Assembly: GCF_002934005.1 (NCBI RefSeq)
Contig: NZ_PGEM01000037.1
Coordinates: 1-64,000 of the forward strand
DNA length: 64,000 nucleotides
Direction of reading: 5' to 3'
Source of the DNA: Cuspidothrix issatschenkoi CHARLIE-1
Lineage (GTDB): Bacteria > Cyanobacteriota > Cyanobacteriia > Cyanobacteriales > Nostocaceae
Below, one piece after another: positions 37,006 to 46,800 of this stretch. The notes beneath the pieces are model-generated. The model was not told where the DNA came from. It saw nothing but the letters and a program-made list of their open reading frames with translations, and searched no databases. Positions within the stretch are counted from its first letter, which is position 1; every line of letters begins with the position of its first letter. The translations under genes and the position numbers were made by a program.

Positions 37006-37749
37006 ATGCTCAGGCTAGAATCTGTTAATCTCTGTAGACGATTACAGCATCAACAGCAACACCCGATTTTACAGGATATTTCCTTTGGGGTATCACCTGG
37101 CGATCGCTCGGCTATTGTTGGCGAAACTGGTGCTGGGAAAACTTTCTTATTACGCCTCATTAACCGTCTCAGTGAACCCACTAGCGGCAAAATGTATTTC
37201 CAAAATCAGGAATATCGTCAAATTCCCGTGATCCAACTGCGTCAACAGGTGATGCTTGTACAACAAGAATCTAAGCTGTTAGGGATGACAGTTGGCGAAG
37301 CCTTGGCTTATCCTTTAATTCTGCGTCGTTTACCTAAGCAAACTATTCAGGAAAAAGTCAGTTATTGGCAAGAACAACTGCAAATTCCTGAACAATGGTT
37401 AGGACGAACTGAGGTACAACTTTCTGCTGGACAAAGACAGTTAATTGCGATCGCTCGCGCCCTAGTCACCCAACCCCAGATTTTACTCTTAGATGAGCCT
37501 ACATCAGCCTTAGACGCTGCCACATCTACTCACTTAATCAACATCCTCAAACAACTAACTCAAACCCAATCTACGGCGATTTTGATGGTCAATCGGCACA
37601 TTGATTTAGTTCAAGAGTTTTGTACCCATCTCTTACATCTTCAGCAAGGTCAATTACTGGTAAATCAACCTGCCTCTGATATAGATTGGGACAAATTAGC
37701 ATCTAGCCTCATGCAAGCAGAAACTCAAGTAATAGCAGAATGGACTTGA
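37006..37749 (+). CDS. ABC transporter ATP-binding protein (orphan)
   Basis: 247-aa nucleotide-binding subunit with Walker A VGETGAGKTFLLRL (about 38-51), Q-loop QQVMLVQQESKLLG, signature LSAGQRQLIAIARAL, Walker B QILLLDEPTSALD and H-loop MVNRHIDLV. All catalytic residues are present. The short form with the LLxxTVGEAL region resembles FetA/YbbL-like or PstB-like importer ATPases, but no permease is adjacent. The only neighbour is a three-helix membrane protein upstream that could be its partner. Confidence 0.92.
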   Translation: MLRLESVNLCRRLQHQQQHPILQDISFGVSPGDRSAIVGETGAGKTFLLRLINRLSEPTSGKMYFQNQEYRQIPVIQLRQQVMLVQQESKLLGMTVGEALAYPLILRRLPKQTIQEKVSYWQEQLQIPEQWLGRTEVQLSAGQRQLIAIARALVTQPQILLLDEPTSALDAATSTHLINILKQLTQTQSTAILMVNRHIDLVQEFCTHLLHLQQGQLLVNQPASDIDWDKLASSLMQAETQVIAEWT

Positions 37750-37815
37750 TTAACTCTGAATTAACCCCTGTTCATCTTGCTTTTTGCATCTTGTCTTGTT
37801 CCCTGTTCCCTTGAA

Positions 37816-38586
37816 TTAAGAACTTTGAGTAGTTAATACAGGCAGTTGATTACTAAATCGCTCCCTTGGTAATTTAGTTTGTGTTTGGGGAATGTTGGCA
37901 TTCAAAATTTCCATGTTAAATCTGTATCCAACATTGCGGATAGTTTGAATTAAGCTAGGTTGACGTGGATCAAGTTCCACCTTCTTCCGCAGGGACAAAA
38001 CATGGGTGTCAATCGTACGGGGGTTATCAATAGCGTCAGGCCAAGCACGACGCAATAATTCCGATCTACTTAAAGGCGCTCCTCCAGCTTGTGCTAAAAC
38101 ATATAACAAGCTGAATTCCTGGGGTGTGAGGTCAATAAATTCTCCCTGGAAGCGAACACGTCGCTGGACTAAATCAATTTGCAAACTGCCATAATCTAAA
38201 TAAGCTGGTGCAGTAGGTGTCCGGTTACGGCGGATAATTGCCTCAACTCTAGCTAAAAATTCTTGCATTCCAAAAGGTTTGCTTAAATAGTCATCCGCTC
38301 CCGCTTTTAAACCTGTCACAATATCAGCTTCATTAGTGCGAGCAGATAACATGAGAATTAATGGCTGTTGCTGACGATGTAACCAGCGACAAAACTCCAC
38401 ACCATCACCATCTGATAAATCCGCATCTAGAATGACTAGGGTGGGTTGATGGCTGAGGAAAACTTCTTTTGCTTGATAAATACTGGCAGCTTGATGAACT
38501 CGGTATTCTAGTTGTTGCAAGTGCCAACCCAACAACGACCTCAGATGGGGATTCCCCTCAACGATTTCAATACAAACCGATCCCAC
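37816..38586 (-). CDS. OmpR-family response regulator
   Basis: 256-aa two-component regulator. The receiver domain (1-~120) has VILDADLSDGDG with phospho-acceptor Asp near residue 54, LSAR and the conserved Lys in DYLSKPFG. The usual acidic pair at its start is replaced by IVEGNPHLR, with only one Glu, so phosphorylation may be atypical. A winged-helix DNA-binding domain follows (FIDLTPQEFSLLYVLAQAGG, RTIDTHVLSLRKKVELDP, TIRNVGYRFNME), then a ~30-residue Gln/Ser-rich tail. No cognate kinase is nearby. The family is certain, but assignment to NblR, RpaB or another named regulator is not. Confidence 0.92.
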   Translation of the reverse strand: MGSVCIEIVEGNPHLRSLLGWHLQQLEYRVHQAASIYQAKEVFLSHQPTLVILDADLSDGDGVEFCRWLHRQQQPLILMLSARTNEADIVTGLKAGADDYLSKPFGMQEFLARVEAIIRRNRTPTAPAYLDYGSLQIDLVQRRVRFQGEFIDLTPQEFSLLYVLAQAGGAPLSRSELLRRAWPDAIDNPRTIDTHVLSLRKKVELDPRQPSLIQTIRNVGYRFNMEILNANIPQTQTKLPRERFSNQLPVLTTQSS

Positions 38587-39360
38587 AGTGGCAAGACCCC
38601 TTAGCGTTGATGAATTTCAAATTAACAATCTCATGGTTAAGGTTTTGTAGTTGTTGCTACTTCAATGGCCATATTCTTCATACTTACCTCAAGAAAATCT
38701 TGCAAAAAATTTATTTTCTATCCTGTTTATAGCAAAGCCAGCCACTTTATTAAATTTTCCTTATATTTCTCTCAATCTTCTCTTAAGTTATTCAGGAACT
38801 ACTTGAGGACAATTCACTGTTGACTGTTAACTATTCTCCCGTTCTCATCCGTAGCTGATTGATTAACATCTATTTAAAGTTTATTTATGGTGATTTGTCC
38901 TACTCCTGAAGAGATATGGTAAACTGAGATCACAATCATCAACCAAAAGGAGTAGCATAAAAATCACACTTGACTACCACCGCAAGTAGATACCATTTGT
39001 TATCTATGGCTATGGCAGCTAATAGTTTTTCAAAACTTAATTATACAGATTTATGTGCTAATAACTAAATTTGTATTGCTAAACAACAACGCTAAAAAGT
39101 TGGAATTACAACAAATTACTTCCGTGGTTGTGAATATTCACAATTAACCCATTGATAAAAAAACGTAAAAATAACTGACCAAATCTCCATATTTCCGATT
39201 TTTTGGCTTAGGATGCAATTAAGTTTTTAGCTGCTGGGGGGTCTCACCCAAGGTGAAATTATTAACTTATTAAGTTAATACATAAGTAAAGAAGTGATAC
39301 TTCAATTTAGCGTGAATCTTCATCTACAATCTTCATTCCACAGAGACTAATACAGCAGTT
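38587..39360. other. 774-bp intergenic region
   Basis: A large non-coding gap between two divergently transcribed genes. It holds an AAAAGGAG sequence near 38945, a 20-codon ORF at 39006-39068 (MAMAANSFSKLNYTDLCANN) without clear support, and the near-perfect palindrome at 39261-39279. A repeated TCTTCAT/CAATCTTCAT string lies just before the DUF6761 start. A small RNA or long leader is possible but not shown. Confidence 0.35.
39261..39279. promoter_or_regulatory. Operator-like palindrome upstream of the DUF6761 gene
   Basis: ATTAACTTA-T-TAAGTTAAT has 9-bp perfect arms around one central base, 81 bp before the start codon at 39361. With no GC-rich stem or T-run, it fits a dimeric repressor or activator site better than a terminator. 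The binding protein is unknown. Confidence 0.4.
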
Positions 39361-39612
39361 ATGCTCCAAGACACACAAACCATCCGCTACTACCAAAGAC
39401 TTACCGACGCCTTCGTCGAATTATGGAATCGCGGTTATCGTATGGATGATATGCGGATGTATTTGGACGGATACCTGGCCGCACTTCGTCATAGCAACGT
39501 AATCGAACCTTACTGGATTCATCGGTTAGAAGAGGAAGCCAGTCGCTATTTGTATGATGTATCTAACTTCACCATGGTTCAGCCGGAAGCGGAAAAGCAA
39601 CATTACTACTAA
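39361..39612 (+). CDS. Small cyanobacterial protein (DUF6761 family)
   Basis: 83-aa soluble, helical protein rich in Tyr, Arg and Glu: TIRYYQRLTDAFVELWNRGY, MRMYLDGYLAALRHSNVIEP and YWIHRLEEEASRYLYD. The pattern matches a small family restricted, as far as I know, to cyanobacteria. No function is established. It uses better-conserved, higher-GC codons than the flanking accessory DNA and stands alone behind an exceptionally long upstream region with an operator-like palindrome, so regulated expression is likely. Confidence 0.85.
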   Translation: MLQDTQTIRYYQRLTDAFVELWNRGYRMDDMRMYLDGYLAALRHSNVIEPYWIHRLEEEASRYLYDVSNFTMVQPEAEKQHYY

Positions 39613-39937
39613 AGGTGTTGTTTGCTGGAAAATCACCCTAATCACCTATTACCGTTGATGACTATAGCACAATTTTTGCATTTGTCAATGGATTAAAGTA
39701 GTATAGAAGTCGGGAAATACTGCAATTTATATAATTTAAGCCCCTCAGTTTTCAGCTACTGAGGGTAGTTCTGCATATATGTAACTTAATATGAGTTTAA
39801 CCGGGGGTTAAATAAAACTTTAAGTAAAAAAAAATTTATTGTTTAATTTTTACTTGCATACAAAATATGTTAATTTGATTCGAGTATAATTTGTTAGTGT
39901 TAATAGCTACTGAGATTTATCAGAAATTAAGGGAAAT
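39613..39937. other. 325-bp intergenic region with hairpin and -10-like site
   Basis: Contains the stem CCCTCAG/CTGAGGG (39742-39748 and 39759-39765), loop TTTTCAGCTA, with no T-run; it is probably the 3' end structure of the preceding gene. A consensus TATAAT near 39886, in TTCGAGTATAATTTG, may be the -10 of the synthase gene, 50 bp before its start. Confidence 0.4.
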
Positions 39938-41134
39938 ATGGTGCAAATTCTTGACTCTACGTTAAGAGAGGGCGAACAAACTCCAGGAGTTTATTTTTCT
40001 CCAGAAAAAAAAATGGTAATTGCTAAGTTTTTAGATCGGATAGGAGTTGATATTATTGAAGCAGGTAATCCTGCTGTAGATGATGAAATTGCTTTAGGTA
40101 TCAAGCGCATTTCTCAAGCCGGACTAAAAGCTAAAATAGGCGCTCATTCTCTGTGTAAGATAGATAATGTCAGTCAAGCTTTAGATTGTGGTATTGATTT
40201 TTTAGGTGTATTTTTTAGTGTTTCTGAACAACGATTACAACACGATTACAATATTAATTTAGATGTAGCCATTGAAAAAATTATTGAAGTAGTTACTTTT
40301 GCTAAAGAACAAAAGCATGACTTATTAATTAGATATACACCAGAAGATACAGTGCGATCGCCAATAAAAAATGTAGTTGCGGCGGCCAGTGCAGCAGTAA
40401 CAGCAGGAGTAGATATAATTAGCATAGCTGATACTACAGGCTACAGCACACCCTTTGATCCCCAGCGCAGTATGTATTTTTATGTCAAAACTTTAAAAGA
40501 GGAACTAAACAAACTTGATTTGTATCCTAAAATAGAAGTTCATTGTCATAATGATAAAGGTTTGGCTTTAGCTAATGCCCTAGATGCCTATAGGGCTGGA
40601 GCAGATATTATTGATGTCAGTACCATGGGATTAGGAGAAAGAGCAGGTATAGTTGATTTAGCTGAATTATTGATCAATTTAATAGATTTAGGTGAAGATC
40701 AAAAACAATGGCAACTCAATCATCTAGAAGATTTATATAAATTTGTCAGCCACCATTCTCATATTTCTATTCCTCCCCATAGGCCAATCACAGGCAAAAA
40801 TGCCTTTACTCATTATGCAGGAGTTCATGTTAAAGCTGTAGCCAAAGATGAGCAGTTTTATCAAAGCTTAGATCCCCATATTCTAGGCAAAAAAAGTAGC
40901 TTGGCATTAGGGATGCAATCAGGATGTACTGCTGTTGAACTAGCTCTAAAACAGATTGGTAGAGAAGAATTAGCTAAAAATAAAGATTTAGCAAATAAAA
41001 TTCTCCAAGAAATTAAAATAATTGCTAAAAGAGGAACTCCCATTAACATAGAAAAAGAATTACCCTCAATTGTTTATCGCTGCTGTACTACCATTCATCC
41101 CATAACTAATGGAATTACCACTTTTTCTCTTTAA
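39938..41134 (+). CDS. Homocitrate/isopropylmalate synthase-like DRE-TIM enzyme
   Basis: 398-aa acyl-CoA/2-oxoacid condensing enzyme with ILDSTLREGEQTPGVYFSPE (catalytic Arg, metal Asp), [23 protein letters not shown], the metal-binding EVHCHNDKGLALANAL, GLGERAGIVDLAELL and KNAFTHYAGVH. It lacks the ~130-residue leucine regulatory domain of LeuA at 5947. The start resembles thermophile/archaeal homocitrate or citramalate synthases more than nitrogenase NifV. Natural-product benzylmalate synthases (HphA, homophenylalanine pathway) are another possibility. Neighbours are a sterol-desaturase fragment and a drug-type exporter, so a role in secondary metabolism is plausible. The substrate is unresolved. 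Confidence 0.85.
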   Translation: MVQILDSTLREGEQTPGVYFSPEKKMVIAKFLDRIGVDIIEAGNPAVDDEIALGIKRISQAGLKAKIGAHSLCKIDNVSQALDCGIDFLGVFFSVSEQRLQHDYNINLDVAIEKIIEVVTFAKEQKHDLLIRYTPEDTVRSPIKNVVAAASAAVTAGVDIISIADTTGYSTPFDPQRSMYFYVKTLKEELNKLDLYPKIEVHCHNDKGLALANALDAYRAGADIIDVSTMGLGERAGIVDLAELLINLIDLGEDQKQWQLNHLEDLYKFVSHHSHISIPPHRPITGKNAFTHYAGVHVKAVAKDEQFYQSLDPHILGKKSSLALGMQSGCTAVELALKQIGREELAKNKDLANKILQEIKIIAKRGTPINIEKELPSIVYRCCTTIHPITNGITTFSL

Positions 41135-41145
41135 ATTAGCCAATT

Positions 41146-41340
41146 GTGATACAATTTAAAACAAAAACTAACACCTTATTCTGTTTTTGGGATTGGATAT
41201 TTGGGACATTGTATGTACCAAAACAATATGAAAAGTTAGATTTAGGTTTACCTAGTGAAGAAGGAAAGCAGTTTAATAGTGTACTCAACTTCTATTGGCA
41301 ACCATTTAAAGCTGTTTTTCACCAGCGCCGAAATCAATAG
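41146..41340 (+). pseudogene. C-terminal remnant of a sterol desaturase-family protein
   Basis: 64 codons whose product, FCFWDWIFGTLYVPKQYEKL then GLPSEEGKQFNSVLNFYWQP, closely resembles the last ~60 residues of sterol desaturase/fatty-acid hydroxylase-superfamily proteins (the D-W-I-F-G-T-L-Y-V-P block). All membrane segments and the HxxHH iron-binding boxes that should precede are missing. It starts 11 bp after the synthase stop, so an upstream deletion probably joined it there. It is unlikely to be functional. Confidence 0.7.
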
Positions 41341-41416
41341 CCTCTATCCTCACCATATTTGACTAAGAACACCCAATTACCAAAACAAATGCCAAAATAA
41401 GAACTAACCTTACCAA

Positions 41417-41455
41417 TTTTTTTGGATGTAAAGATAGCTTTTACATCCAAAAAAA
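41417..41455. terminator. Perfect 16-bp inverted repeat
   Basis: TTTTTTTGGATGTAAA (41417-41432) and its exact complement (41440-41455) are separated by 7 nt. The A-run/stem/T-run arrangement can terminate in either direction. It lies just 12 bp before the exporter gene, so it may instead modulate that gene's leader. Confidence 0.55.
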
Positions 41456-41467
41456 GTCTTCATATAT

Positions 41468-42976
41468 ATGCAAATGTTGTCGGTTCAAATAGAGAAAATA
41501 AGAATGATATTAAAAATTCAGGAACAGGAATGTAGTGAGATCAAGCAAAAAACACAAGTTACTAGTAAGTGGTGGACTATACTGGGCGTGAGTATTGGTG
41601 TATTTATTTTTTCCTTAGATGTTTATATAGTTAATCTGGCTCTACCAATTATGGTGGAATCCCTCCATACTACCTTTGCAATTAGTCAATGGGTGGTATT
41701 GAGTTACTTATTAGCAATATCTATTTTTGTCTTGAGTGCTTCTAAATTAGGCGATATGTTGAGCAAAAAAAAGTTGTACATTATCGGCATGATAGTGTTT
41801 ACAATTAGCTCTTTGCTATGTGGAGTTGCACCAAATATAGGTTTATTAATAACTTTCCGTGGTTTTCAAGGACTAGGAGCTGCATTTATATCAGGACTGG
41901 GAACAGTAATGATTGTAGAAGCTTTCCCAGTAGAAGAACGAGGACTAGGTTTAGGTATTCGGGCTGGAGTTTTTGGTTTAGGAATGATGTTAGGACCAAC
42001 TATAGGAGGTTTACTAATTAGCATAGGAGACTGGCCTTTGATTTTCTTTATTAATGTGCCAATTGGGATTTTAGGAATTTTAATTGTGGCTTATTTTGTT
42101 CCACCTTCTATTGTCAATGGCAAAAAACAGCAGTTTAATGTGATAGGAACAATTTTTTTCACATTAATGTTAACCTGCTTTATCTTAGGCATAACTTTAT
42201 TAGAAGAACAGAGTTATAACTTCAATATCATTCTGGCTTTGTTATGTTTATCTATTATTTCTTTAGGTATTTTCCTATTCATAGAATCCCGAACTTCAAA
42301 TCCTATTCTAGACTGGAGAATTTTTAAATCTCTAGATTTAAGCTTAGGTTTAGGGTTGCGATTTATAGGTAACTTTGTGATTGCCGGAGTTATATTTATG
42401 CTCCCTTTCTTTTTTCAATGGGTGAAACAGTATTCTAGTAATAAAACAGGTTTTTTCTTAGCAATTCCACCAATTATTATTGTCTTGACAGCACCTATTG
42501 CTGGGATCCTTTCTGATAGATTTGGTTCACGAATTATTAGTTTAATTGGGTTAGTATTAATGGCTATTGGCTGCTTATTAATTAGTACCTTTAACACTGA
42601 ATTAACTATCATTAACTATATGATGGCAATTATTCCCTATGGTTTAGGTGTAGGAATGTTTCAATCTCCTAATAATAGCACCATCATGGGAGCAGCACCT
42701 CAAGATAGTTTAGGTATTGCTTCTGGTTTATTATCCTTATCACGAATATTAGGGCAAACTTTAGGTGTACCATTAGTTGGGGGTATATTTTCATTTGTAA
42801 CTCTGAATAATACAGAATTAATCACTGATGTGACTCATGCGCCCATTGAATCATTAGTTTTAGGGACACAAATCACGTTTGTATTTATTGGTGTTCTTTT
42901 ACTAATTTCCACAGTATGTGCTATTGGTTTATGGTGGTTTGAACAAAATCAATTAGCCATAAAGGATATTTCATAA
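41468..42976 (+). CDS. MFS exporter, DHA2 (EmrB/QacA-type) family
   Basis: 502-aa multidrug-type proton antiporter with about 14 transmembrane helices. Diagnostic parts are FIFSLDVYIVNLALPIMVES (motif D1 of DHA2 proteins), WVVLSYLLAISIFVLSASKL, GDMLSKKKLYIIGMIVF (motif A), RGFQGLGAAFISGLGTVMIV, GLGMMLGPTIGGLLI (motif C), and DWPLIFFINVPIGILGIL. The N-terminus is polar, about 35 residues long, and the true start may be a later Met. It follows a biosynthetic-type enzyme and a gene remnant, so it could export a small product. The substrate is unknown. Confidence 0.9.
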   Translation: MQMLSVQIEKIRMILKIQEQECSEIKQKTQVTSKWWTILGVSIGVFIFSLDVYIVNLALPIMVESLHTTFAISQWVVLSYLLAISIFVLSASKLGDMLSKKKLYIIGMIVFTISSLLCGVAPNIGLLITFRGFQGLGAAFISGLGTVMIVEAFPVEERGLGLGIRAGVFGLGMMLGPTIGGLLISIGDWPLIFFINVPIGILGILIVAYFVPPSIVNGKKQQFNVIGTIFFTLMLTCFILGITLLEEQSYNFNIILALLCLSIISLGIFLFIESRTSNPILDWRIFKSLDLSLGLGLRFIGNFVIAGVIFMLPFFFQWVKQYSSNKTGFFLAIPPIIIVLTAPIAGILSDRFGSRIISLIGLVLMAIGCLLISTFNTELTIINYMMAIIPYGLGVGMFQSPNNSTIMGAAPQDSLGIASGLLSLSRILGQTLGVPLVGGIFSFVTLNNTELITDVTHAPIESLVLGTQITFVFIGVLLLISTVCAIGLWWFEQNQLAIKDIS

Positions 42977-43047
42977 AATTAACCTATTTTATATGAAACT
43001 GTACATAATTCTCAATTTTTGCACTGGTAAAATATGGGATTTTTTCT

Positions 43048-43830
43048 CTATTCGAGAGATATCTTTTCTGTGTTGTATAATTCTTGAAGCTTCTTTGTAG
43101 GAGTTTCTAAAACTTCTTTCCCGCTTCTAACTTGGATGTTGAATTTATCTTGATTTTTATCAAAAATCACCAATAGAGAGATAGGTCTGGCAATAGTTTG
43201 TGTAGTTCCTCGGATTTTAAAACCAGTGACAAATTTACCTTCTGTGGGGACATGAAGAGGTAAATTAGAAGCTTGAATAATTTCCTGTATATCTGCAAGT
43301 TTTAAACTAGAAATTGGGGGAATTTTTGCTTCAAGATTGACGAATTTGATTAAATCTGGTTGGTTAATAACAATATCTTCTACTGATTCATATTGCAATG
43401 TCATTTTTCCTGCCAAATTATCAGTAATTGCATAAATAGGGACAGAGTATGGAGGTTTTGGTACAGAACCCTGTGCATAGAATAAACTACCCTCTGCGGT
43501 GACAGTAATTTGAGATGTATCTGCTAAAGTTTGCAAAGATTGTAGATTAGTAATAGTACTTTTAACAAATACAGAATCCAAACCTAAAATAGATGCTAAT
43601 TCATTAGCTGTAGGAGGAGGATTAAATTCCATACCAGCACGAATAATAAACTCTTCTAAAACATTAAATTTACGGGGTTCTTTAATAGTTAATTCTAATA
43701 TATTTTGAGTGACAGTATAACGAAATTGTCGTGCTGCTACAACTGATAAATCAGAATTTTCAGATTCAATTTTATCAACTAGATATTTTAAATTTGCATC
43801 AATTTGTTTAACTAGAGAAACAGGAAACAT
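43048..43830 (-). CDS. Unknown protein, translationally coupled partner of SF1 helicase
   Basis: About 260 aa from the ATG at 43830 (MFPVSLVKQIDANLKYLVDK). The open frame extends to 43929 but would then overlap the helicase by 122 bp. Residues ~60-115 look like a winged helix: FNVLEEFIIRAGMEF, PTANELASILGLDSVFV, then TNLQSLQTL with a beta wing ITVTAEGSLFY. A Pro-rich joint (GSVPKPPYSVPIYAI) leads to an alpha/beta C-terminal region ending ISLLVIFDKNQDKFNIQVRS. No nuclease motif (HKD, PD-D/ExK) and no signal peptide are seen. I recognise no family. Overlap of 23 bp with the helicase stop suggests one operon and a joint function. Confidence 0.75.
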   Translation of the reverse strand: MFPVSLVKQIDANLKYLVDKIESENSDLSVVAARQFRYTVTQNILELTIKEPRKFNVLEEFIIRAGMEFNPPPTANELASILGLDSVFVKSTITNLQSLQTLADTSQITVTAEGSLFYAQGSVPKPPYSVPIYAITDNLAGKMTLQYESVEDIVINQPDLIKFVNLEAKIPPISSLKLADIQEIIQASNLPLHVPTEGKFVTGFKIRGTTQTIARPISLLVIFDKNQDKFNIQVRSGKEVLETPTKKLQELYNTEKISLE

Positions 43831-46800
43831 CAATGAACCCCCCATGATGATTAACAGTGTTTGCAATTTCAGAATACATAGTACCCACTCGTCCAGGTTT
43901 AGATGTGAATAAATCGTGACAACCAACAATTACTAGTAATTCTTGAGCGCGAGAAAAAGCCACATTTACCCGTTCTGGTTTATTTGCAAATCCCACATCT
44001 CCCTGATGATTATTCCGCACCATACTGACAATTACAACAGGTCTTTCCATCCCTTGAAATCTATCAACTGTACCCGTTCTAATTTGCAAAGAAGGGAAAA
44101 GTTCAGATTGTAAACGCTCATCAATTTTTCTTAATTGAGCGCCATAAAACGTAATTACAGCTATTTCTTTTCTTGCTTCTCCATTCGCAACTTTATCAAC
44201 CCAAACATTTTCAAACTGCTGACAAATACTTTCAATCACATCAATTTCTTTAGTGTTAAAAAATGAAGTCCCATTTCGTTCTTCTTGAAACTCCTTTTCT
44301 CTAGGGATGTTTACCCAAATTAAATGATGATAAGGTTGAATTATTTCCCCTGCTAAATTATGAGCGCGTTTAGTATCAGGTTCTAAAATCCCACATTCCA
44401 ATTTACCATGATAAAATTGATTAATTGCTCCCATGATCATGGGGTGCATTCGATATTGAGTATTGAGCATTTTTCTAATGCTTTTATCAGCAGTTTCAAA
44501 CTGACTTTTAAATAATGATTCTTCTAAAAATTGCAATTCTTCTCTAGTATTACCCATTGTTTGCGCGACTTCTTCCACGGTACTAGTATCAAGCATCGGT
44601 GGTAATTGTTTATGATCTCCTACCATGACTAATTTTTTCCCTTTCAACGCGGGAATTAGTAACTCTGGAGGAGTGCATTTACTAACTTCATCTATAATCA
44701 CAACATCAAAAGATTGAAATTCTTCGGAGAAATTATAATTTGCAGCTTGAACACAAGTAATACCGACAACGTTAGCATTATCTAAATAAATTCCTCTTAA
44801 ATCTTTGCTATCTTGTTCTGAAGGTTGACGTAATTTTGTAATCCAATCTCTCACAAAATTTTGATATTTGTACAAATAATTTTCTTCAGTTTGTAGTTGT
44901 TTTTCCCAAGCATCAAATTTATTTTTGATTTTACCTAAACATCCTAAATCGAATAAGTCATCATTAGGTAATTCTGGTTTCAATTTATCGGGTATGGTTT
45001 GCCAAATTGACTGCCACCAATTCCGTTCTATAATTAAACTATCTGGTAACTGTAATTTTAATTGTTGTTCTATATCAGCTATTTTGATTTGTAATTCTTG
45101 AAGTTGTTGTTGACAAATATCAGTTTTTGTTTGCAGGTCGGTCAACTTCTGAGTTAAAGAGTCTTTAATGGTTTCTAAAATAGTAAAAGGTGCTAAGGAT
45201 GAAATGAGAGTTTCTAATTCATGAATGCGATTTTCCCAAAACTTAACTTGCTGGTAAAATTCCTGGGGTTGTTCCCAAATATTTGTTTGTGTCGTGAGAT
45301 ATTTTTCTGATAAAATCCGTAATGGATTGGGTATATTTGTCTGTTTATAAAATGTTTGTAAGTTATTAATAACTTCTGCCAATTTTAAATTTGCAACTTC
45401 TTTACTTGTCCTTACCTGAATTTTAGCTTCAGATATTTGTTCTAAAGAAATACCATTTTTTGGAAGTTCTTGAAATTGCTGGTGTAAAATTTGCAATTGT
45501 TGTTCTGCTTCAGTTTTAACTTTTAAAACACATTGACGCGCATGAAGTAAGATGATATCTAGTAATTCTTGGGTAATGCGCTTAAGAGTAGCTTCAATGT
45601 TATTCCATTCGTAACATTGATGATATGTTTTTTCCAATCTAATTAAAAAAACTTGAGTATTTTCAACTAGCAATTTTCGCTGTTTTGGGTTAAGGAGGGG
45701 ATAATTTTGAAACTCTTGATAGGTTTTTTGCCATTGCATCTGATCACTTTTTGATAATACTATAGGAATTTGACTAAAATTTTGCTGTAGAAAATAACTA
45801 AAATCATGTTTTTTGCCTTTTCTATCAGAAAAATTACCTTCTATTTCATAAGTTATGGCTTTTGTTAATAATGGCCAATCTGGTAAACTGATTTTATAAT
45901 TTTTAGGAACGATAGTTAATTTTAATGTTTTCGCAAACATCAATAGGCCTAATGGTAAATCTACCATATTTTCTGCTAATGGTAAATCAGATTGTTGACA
46001 TTCTTTTAATACTTGATATAAATTATTATAAGCTGTAGATTTCCATTCTACAACCGCTTCAACAATATAATCTATTTCCCGTTTGCGATTTTCCCAAATT
46101 TGAATTGTTGGTTGAAGATTGTTTTGGTTACTAAATTTTTGATAATCTGTTTCTAATTTCTGTAAAGATAGAGAATTTTGTTGGAAAATCTTGACTAATT
46201 CTGCTACTTCGGAAATAGCTACAGCCAAATTATTAGCAGCTTTTAATCCCCGATTAAATTCAGAAAGATGATTTTTAATGGTTTCCTGTAACCAAACAGC
46301 TAAACCAAATGCACCGAATCCCGGACGGACAAAACCAATTTCTTCAGTATATTTAATAGCTTGACGAACGCTTTCTCGAAAATCTTCTACTTGTTGATTG
46401 TTTTCTGTATAGGGTTGAAGACGGGGTAAAAACTCCTTAATGTCGGGAGATTCCCAATCTAAATTCGCTGCATTGTTTAAGATATTTTCTAAACCAGTAA
46501 TTAAGGATGCAATTTCATCGTTATTTACGAAAAGTTGATGATATTCACTTTCTTGATTTTGATAAATGGTTTCTAAATTTTCTTTTTCATTTTTGAGTTC
46601 AGTTTGTTGTTGATTTAATTCTTCTTCAGCTAGAAAATAATCTGTAAATCGTGGTAATAATAGTAATAATTTATTGATATTTTTTATATTTTCCTGACGT
46701 TGACTAAGATTATTTTCACAGTCGGTAGCGGTATTTTGTAGCCATGTACCAATTACTTGGTCTTCTAAAAATGGCTGTCCTTCCTCTCCTACTTTTTCGG

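Noticed and set aside
39938-41134. Calling this gene nifV
   Set aside because: The N-terminal motif region is closer to archaeal-type homocitrate/citramalate synthases, and no nif gene is present in the window.
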